From the NCBI RefSeq assembly GCF_036588685.1, contig NC_086379.1, positions 77,655,727 to 77,719,726 of the forward strand: a stretch of 64,000 nt of DNA. Reading direction: 5' to 3'. Below the pieces are notes generated by a model. It was not told the DNA's origin. It searched no databases and saw nothing but the letters and a program-made list of their open reading frames with translations. Both the position numbers and the translations under genes were made by a program. Of this stretch, positions 58,086-64,000 are shown piece by piece (the stretch's first letter is position 1; each line of letters opens with the position of its first letter). The DNA is from Mytilus trossulus (Eukaryota > Mollusca > Bivalvia > Mytilida > Mytilidae).

Positions 58086-58359
58086 GCTGAATACGAAAAC
58101 TTGTCATATGCGAATGTGAAGCATGACGTGTGACCAGTCAACTTTCCAAACGTCAAATGTATAAACAAAAACCTGGTGCATTTACTTTTTTTAATACAAG
58201 AATATAGAAACGTGATTTATAATATTCAAAGTAATACAAAGTGCAAACTCAAGTGACATTTTCACACATGCATGCAGGTGTATGCATATAAAAATTGAAC
58301 ATGAATATAGGACTGATCTTTTATATAAAACCCAGTACTTTCCATCTTTGGTTTTGTGT

Positions 58360-58420
58360 GTAGTGTTTTGTGAGCTGCTGTCTGTTTGCTTCTTTTGAAT
58401 GCCCCTTGGTATCTTTCATT
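58360..58420 (+). repeat. Dispersed mussel repeat, family F, fragment
   Basis: Ends with 'gaatgccccttggtatcttt' as in 55520-55535. Confidence 0.5.
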
Positions 58421-59268
58421 TGCAAAGCAATACATGTACTAATCGTCGAACGCTATCGTTTCGAACAAAATTCAATTCTTCATTTAATATGTCTAATGCA
58501 TTGCTGCATATACGGCTATATATTCAATACTCATAATATTTCTTCTTCAATTTGATAATTCATTGCATACATTTTTCAATTCATTTTTCTTCTTCAGTTC
58601 TTGGTAGAGTACAGTAAGCAAACACCAACATCATTGTCACCCGGCAAAAATTACAAAATGATATAAGATATAAGATACTACCTTAATTTCTTGTCTTTTT
58701 TGGTGCGGTGACCTATACTTATATCTTTTTAAATTAACGATACAAGATTTTTTGCATATATGAAATATTCTGTCATATGTTGGTCAGAATCCCAAACTGC
58801 CTTTATACCTCTGTAAGTTTAGACATATGACGGTGGAACACACCAGGCTGGGATTTTTAATTTTCGGCTGGTTATTTTAAGTGCATTCTTTAAACGACCG
58901 TATATAGTTGAGATATATTAATTATCTTTTTAACTATATTCAATCAGTTTCATTTTACTAAATGCTTACCAAATTATCTATACAAAGTCTGTGGTTTAAA
59001 AACAAGTTAATACTAGTATCTGTTTTAAAAGTCAACTACTGACAAACTTTAAAAGTTCACATTTCACATTCACTATTCCATGCAAGATATTAATATACGT
59101 TTCCAGTGTCAACACATTCTGTTTTATATCTTCTTTTAATATATTTGTAATATTACCTAAGAACACAGTTGATTAAATGCAATCTAAAACGATGTCAGAT
59201 CTGCTAAGCGATTGAGAAATGTAATTTATAACACATAATAGACAGATACATCAAGTAAGGCCTAACTA

Positions 59269-59901
59269 TCATATATCATAATCTAACGAGTCTAAACTAC
59301 TTTTGTTGGTATTTGTTGATAGAAAGCTAGATCTCATACTTTTCGAACCATTTACATTCAACCAATTCTTATACGCCATTGGAAAATACCTTTGAGATGG
59401 TGGTAAATTAAGTCTGTCACAAGCATTTGTAATTTCTGTTACCTTCAATTTTCGTTGATTAGCACTCCTCATTCGTAGCCTGATTTTACTTGCTACTGTT
59501 GGCTGACTTAATCTGTCAACGCTACAATTTTGAGATTCATATGACGACGGCTCTGGGTGTAGAGATTTTATCTCCGATTCAGTTTCCAATTTAGGAGTTC
59601 GCATCCGAGGTGTGTATAATCGTTTAGATATTTCTGTCGCTTCACTTCCCGACACAGTTCTGAATGCGGGTGCTTTTGGGATGTATGCCTTGTATTCCGG
59701 AACATATTCGTAGGTGATTAAACTAGTTTTAACATCCACAAAAACAGGCTTTCTGCCACATTTTCGATGATTTTCTACTTTCCGTTTCATTGTCCTGTTC
59801 TCTAATGAAATGTTTGTGCTGTAAATATTCCTAATGTTGTGTTTCTGAACAGATTGATACCCTGTACTGAAAGCCATTGCTATCCAACGTAAAAATGTCA
59901 C
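59269..59901 (-). CDS. Small intronless family protein C (PKAPAF/NW family)
   Basis: 210 residues, the longest member. The extra length is a basic N-terminal part (1-60, rich in Arg/Lys/Asn) and a Ser/Asn/Thr-rich tail. Blocks: YEYVPEYKAYIPKAPAFR (64-81), KRLYTP, LSQPTVASKIRLRMRS, NACDRLNLPPSQRYFP and YKNWLNVNG. An ATG at residue 9 or a later in-frame ATG could also be the start, since conservation only begins at residue 64. Its 3' flank is duplicated at 56560-56720 without the gene. Product function is unknown to me. The basic, Tyr/Pro-containing blocks do not resemble any enzyme. Confidence 0.75.
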   Translation of the reverse strand: MTFLRWIAMAFSTGYQSVQKHNIRNIYSTNISLENRTMKRKVENHRKCGRKPVFVDVKTSLITYEYVPEYKAYIPKAPAFRTVSGSEATEISKRLYTPRMRTPKLETESEIKSLHPEPSSYESQNCSVDRLSQPTVASKIRLRMRSANQRKLKVTEITNACDRLNLPPSQRYFPMAYKNWLNVNGSKSMRSSFLSTNTNKSSLDSLDYDI

Positions 59902-60322
59902 AAGTTACAATAAAATAAACATGTGATCTTGTGCAAACATGGATAATTGTGTATCTATTGACTTGATTTTTAAAATATTCACTTGTGCGTATAAACTTCC
60001 TTATTAAGTGAGTTGGTAAAGGTGAGTAAATGAGAAGATTGCATCACTATCTTCAATTATCAATCACTAAGGAAAATGTCAAATGGGTTAAGGGTCCTAC
60101 AATACATGTGTCTATGGTAAAAACAAACAAAAGATAAAGTTTGATAAATAGAAATACAAACATACTTATTAAAGGTACTATACCATTCTTTATACCAATA
60201 AAGGAAAGTTTAAATATTTTTATCAATCGTCCTTCAAGAAAGCAAACTTGTCAGGCTATTTAAGTTAAATGCAAAATTAGAGAGAAATAACATTCAACAA
60301 ATCATAGGTGGTTGAGTATCAC

Positions 60323-60790
60323 GATTTGTATTGTCGTAAGTAATTGACATTTGTCTGGTGAACCAGTGTTTGTGCAGATTGTGAAACCGTTTATGTATAA
60401 CAAGTATAAGAGATTTGTATTGTCATATGTAGTTGACATTTGTCTGGTGAACCAGTTTTTTTGCAGATTGTGAAACCGTTTATGTATTACAAGTATAAGA
60501 GATTTGTGTTGTCGTAAGTAATTGACATTTGTCTGGTGAACCAGTGTGTGTGCAGATTGTGAAACCGTTTATGTATTACAAATATAAGAGATTTGTATTG
60601 TCATATGTAGTTGACATTTGTCTGGTGAACCAGTGTTTGTGCAGGTTGTGAAACCGTTTATGTATTACAAGTATAAGAGATTTGTATTGTCATAGGTAAT
60701 TGACATTTGTCTGGTGAACCAGTGTTTGTGCAGATTATGAACCAGTGTTTGCGCTAATTATGAAACCGTTTATGTATTACAAGTATAAGA
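60323..60790 (+). repeat. 89 bp minisatellite, just over five copies
   Basis: The unit starts 'gatttgtattgtc' at 60323, 60412, 60501, 60590 and 60679, exactly 89 bp each. The last unit has an internal duplication of 'gaaccagtgtttg'. Odd and even units resemble each other ('gtcgtaagtaattg' versus 'gtcatatgtagttg'). Confidence 0.95.
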
Positions 60791-60799
60791 GCTTTAGCA

Positions 60800-61630
60800 T
60801 GTAATAGATAATGTTAAATGAAAATTTAATAGCTGAACACATAGACGAAAGATGTTAAAGAAACCGAGGGACAATTGAAATTCAAAGTAGAAGAAAACAG
60901 AAAATGTTCAGGAACAAAAGCATTGTTAGAGAACAAGTAAACGAACCAGAAAATATTTCTTTTGGTGTACCACTCTGCAGATGGCATAAATGATATGTGT
61001 TACCAAGTTGAAAAAAGGGCTATTTTCAATTTCTTATAAATGACTTAGTTTATTAAAACAAACTTGGACTTTTCATAAGGGTTTATATTTTCCAAATTTG
61101 TTGGATGATAGTACAAATATTACCACATTCCGACTCTGGAGAAACTTAATATGTGTAGAGGTATATATAGGTATTCTTGTGGGATAAAACTTATGGTAGG
61201 TTTACCCATTAAAAAATACGATAAGTCATGTGTAGTATAATTTATTTATAAAAAAACCAAATACAAAACCATTAACAAATAACATGGTAAAAGTTAAAAT
61301 CAATCTTTTAAATCTGAAAATATAAAGATTTATAATGCATTTAAATCTCACTATGAAAAATAAGAATATACATTAAAAATACCTATGTTGTCGATAATTT
61401 ATTTTCATATCTATCGTCATCTACTGTCAATTTAAAAGGAATTTATAAGATGAAAACTTCATAACAATTCATGTTAACTCGTTTTGATAACTAAAGGGTA
61501 AATTGTGGTTAGTATTTGCAGATGAAATAGCAACCAGAAAACAAACAAGAAAGACGTATATAAGACAATATGAACTTTAAAGTTTATGTCGTTGCTGTGT
61601 AAACTCTTGTTTGTTATGAGTCATTGAGCT
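60800..61630. other. No gene seen
   Basis: AT-rich, with no recognised frame, repeat or RNA. Confidence 0.45.
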
Positions 61631-61634
61631 CAAA

Positions 61635-61770
61635 TTTTAGATTTTTGGTGTTGAATGCTCTTAAACTTCATATTGGATTTAGGCCTACTCTCTAACATGT
61701 TTGGTTCGAGTCTTAGGTAGACAAAACGCGAGTATGGCGAACTGAATTATATGCCTGGTATCTTTGATGA
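61635..61770 (+). repeat. Dispersed mussel repeat, family E
   Basis: Decayed copy ('tgttgaatgctcttaaactt', 'gtagacaaaacgcgagtatg', 'cctggtatctttgatgaatc'). Confidence 0.65.
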
Positions 61771-61970
61771 ATCTATAAGACAGATGTATAAACTGATTAA
61801 AGAGTATAGGAGGATAGGATTTAATATTTCTATGTAAACTTAAAAGAGCATTCTTTGATATGTATATTGGTATATGTGTTTTGATATTTAGCATACCTTT
61901 ATTTTCCTTTTCACACACACACACACGAACACGCATATATAATAACATTTGGCTAATGCGTTACACTTAC

Positions 61971-62166
61971 TATTTATTTGTAGGTCGACCGTCATCGTCA
62001 CAAGTAACAGAGTCTGCCCAGTCACAAGTTATTTTCTTTGGATTAAATCTTAATTCACTTGGACATCTATAATGGAATGTTCGTCCCATATGACATACAA
62101 AATATTTATTACAGTTATTTGGGTCTTGAAAATATCCAAATGGTTTTCGTCTACACGAGAATGAGT
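61971..62166 (-). CDS. Chitin-binding peritrophin-A (CBM14) exon
   Basis: One chitin-binding type 2 domain with the six expected cysteines: C-x12-C-x5-C-x9-C then two more, including FGYFQDPNNCNKYFVC, YRCP and CDW. The acceptor (TTTTTTCAG) is strong. At the 3' edge the frame reaches TAG, but this overlaps an excellent donor (A|GTAAGTG), so the exon may continue with a codon split TA|x instead of stopping. The 5' edge is phase 1 and fits the donor of the exon at 63941. Such domains occur in secreted chitin-associated proteins (shell matrix, gut or cuticle-like layers). Which role applies here cannot be told from one domain. Confidence 0.88.
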
Positions 62167-62706
62167 CTGAAAAAAACAAAAGTAAATTGAATTGAAATAT
62201 TTTTTAAATAAAGCAATTGAAAATGGAGCATTAATATTATGTTTTTAAACATATATCCAGAGTTTCCTCATAGTTTGACAACTGTCGTTCCTGATTTCTC
62301 TGGGCCAGCAGTAGAACGGTAGCTTAAATTGGTGTGTTTGATTCTCCGGAATGCCAAATTACGCGGCCATGTCCTGTCGAAATGGGGGCGTACGTGTAGC
62401 GTAAGTGCCAAGCTTTCTGCACATTACATTACCCTTTCAACAACTCTCTAAGGTTCTGAATATACATGAAATACACTCATATACAGTTCATCCGAGTCCA
62501 TATAGAATCCATAAAAAGAATAATAGTTTAACTATCAAGTGCTCCCTGGTCTAATTCTTCGTTATTTGTCGGGCTTCCCCTACGTTCCATTTACAGCAAA
62601 TATTGATTTTAATGGAACTGGAATCATTTTTTAATGATACACTTTGTTCATAAAATGGTATAATTTTATTAAGGTACTAAAAGTATGGTTGACTCAGGCA
62701 AATCAT

Positions 62707-63155
62707 TTAGAATGAAATTCAAAACAGTGTGGCTGTGGCCATTGATTGACACATTAAATTTATCCATTGACTAGGACAATTTAAGTGAACGTTTGTATGT
62801 AACGACCACTGCTCACAATGCACTTTTAAAAGACACTTAAACTATGGGGTCACCAAAGGTTCTCAACACCTAAATAAAGTAATTCGAAAAATTAATCAGA
62901 AATAACACGATTTTTTGATTTATATCAATTATATAAATCAAAACATAAAGATTATTCCTGATTAATTTTTCGAATTATTTTATAATTGAAGGCGTTTAGA
63001 AACCTTTGGTGACCACACAGTGTAAATGTCTATAGTAGGTACGTCGTGAACAGTGATCGTTACATACAAACGTTCACGTAAATTGTCCCAGTCAATAAAT
63101 GAATTTAATCTGTCAATCAATGGCCACAGCCACACTGTTTTGAATGTCATTCTAA
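62707..63155. repeat. 449 bp palindrome
   Basis: Arms of about 215 bp run from TTAGAATGA (62707) and TCATTCTAA (63147-63155) to a centre near 62931 (ttgatttatatcaattatat). Strong matches include 'cagtgtggctgtggccattg', 'gaacgtttgtatgtaacga' and 'taattcgaaaaattaatca'. It lies in the intron between the two peritrophin-gene exons. No target duplication was resolved. Confidence 0.9.
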
Positions 63156-63169
63156 TTTAAGTTCAAAAT

Positions 63170-63935
63170 TTAAATTGTGAAATACGATGTAGGCAGCAAC
63201 GTTAGAGAATTGTATAATGAAACTAATAAGTATAACTTAAATATTAGTCAAAGGCGGCATAACTCAATATATTTATATTTATAAGGTGACAAACCTGATT
63301 TCTTATAGAAATTAATATTGAAATTTAAAAAATACCTAAATACGACCGGGATATATTTATTTCATACATATGCTTTCTGATATATATACACTTTTGATGT
63401 TTTTATGATTGAATTCATTAAATTGCATGGACAATAAATTTAACAATTGTTGATTATACAATGATAGTATTTGTGTGTGTGTTATGTTACTGAAAGTTAA
63501 AAAAAAAATCAATGTAGAAATGCAAAGTGATACCATTGAAACACAAATTACATTTTGACACATTCAACAATTCCATCCAATTTTTAAAAGGATTAAAAGA
63601 CAATTTTACAACAGAAATGATGAACTGTCTTTTTGGATTTTTAGATTCACCTTCACCAGTACTAATAATTAATAATTGGAACCCAAGGATGTATAAAAAC
63701 AAACTTGAACAGTAGAAAAGTAATAAAGAGCATAAAGATAATAGTCAGATAGCTCTAAAGTGACACAAAAGATACTTGAATTATTCTTTGATATCATCAT
63801 AATTACAAAAATACTAGATTTTAAAGATACTACAAAGCGGTGTTTTTTTAATGCGAGTACAACCCCTTTCAATCATAATGGATCTGTTGGTCTTCTTTAT
63901 CAAAAATTTATTACGTGGTTACAATTACACTTTTA
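63170..63935. other. No gene seen; intron of the peritrophin gene
   Basis: AT-rich. Short frames on both strands near 63490-63870 show no recognisable motif. Confidence 0.45.
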
Positions 63936-63940
63936 CTTAC

Positions 63941-64000
63941 ATTTTCCGTAAACCATCGCGGTTGGTGCCCAGATTGCAGGTGGTGCTATCTTATTGGGTT
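63941..64000 (-). CDS. Upstream exon of the chitin-binding protein gene (partial)
   Basis: Open in one frame to the window edge, encoding PNKIAPPAIWAPTAMVYGK, with donor AAAAT|GTAAGT at the 3' edge. It leaves one base (T), which combines with AC of the exon at 62166 to form a Tyr codon. The phase fit and strong donor support linkage. The peptide alone has no domain. Confidence 0.5.

Overview
The window looks like nuclear DNA of a marine bivalve, most likely a mussel (Mytilus-type). The base composition is AT-rich, the one large host gene has many short exons with GT/AG introns, and several dispersed repeat families that I recognise from mussel genomes recur through the window. The genus is inferred from memory of those repeats and was not tested by a search. 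The window holds one large host gene, the edge of a second, three members of a small intronless gene family, one stray terminal exon, and a large amount of mobile and repeated DNA.

Positions 1-5480 are repeat only: pieces of two mussel repeat families, a 1.9 kb element ending in inverted TTTATACGACCGCA, two tandem arrays and a GAC microsatellite. Positions 5482-11442 hold a complete, apparently young BEL/Pao LTR retrotransposon on the minus strand. It has a 1772-residue intact gag-pol frame, 214 bp LTRs that differ at one base, and a 5 bp target duplication (ATTAG). Positions 12041-15146 look like a 3.1 kb non-autonomous DNA transposon with about 45 bp imperfect inverted ends. Positions 17.7-21.9 kb are a large inverted repeat with an intact MITE inside (20 bp perfect ends, AGAT duplication). 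Positions 24.3-28.3 kb are a 5'-truncated LINE split by a 1.8 kb TTAA-flanked insertion that carries a near-perfect 179 bp hairpin.

Positions 29591-41373 (minus strand) carry an ABCC1/MRP1-type ABC exporter. I could place 27 coding exons whose lengths and phases sum to 1420 codons without a frame break. The start exon was not found. NBD1 has Asn where the H-loop His is expected, while NBD2 looks fully catalytic. A decayed copy of one exon edge lies in an intron.

Positions 43-60 kb hold a family of small intronless genes (132, 154 and 210 residues, plus one decayed copy) that share YEY[VF]PEY, KAPAF, a QPTV[SA]S-x-IR block and a terminal [FY][RK]NW. I do not recognise the family. It lies in a field of old tandem and inverted duplications (about 5.7 kb period between 43-47 and 49-52.6 kb). 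It is the best candidate here for something undescribed. A TRIM-like coiled-coil terminal exon with its own poly(A) signal lies at 47485-47628.

The right end (60-64 kb) has an 89 bp minisatellite, a 449 bp palindrome, and two phase-compatible minus-strand exons of a chitin-binding (peritrophin-A) protein that runs off the window. Most host coding information is on the minus strand.
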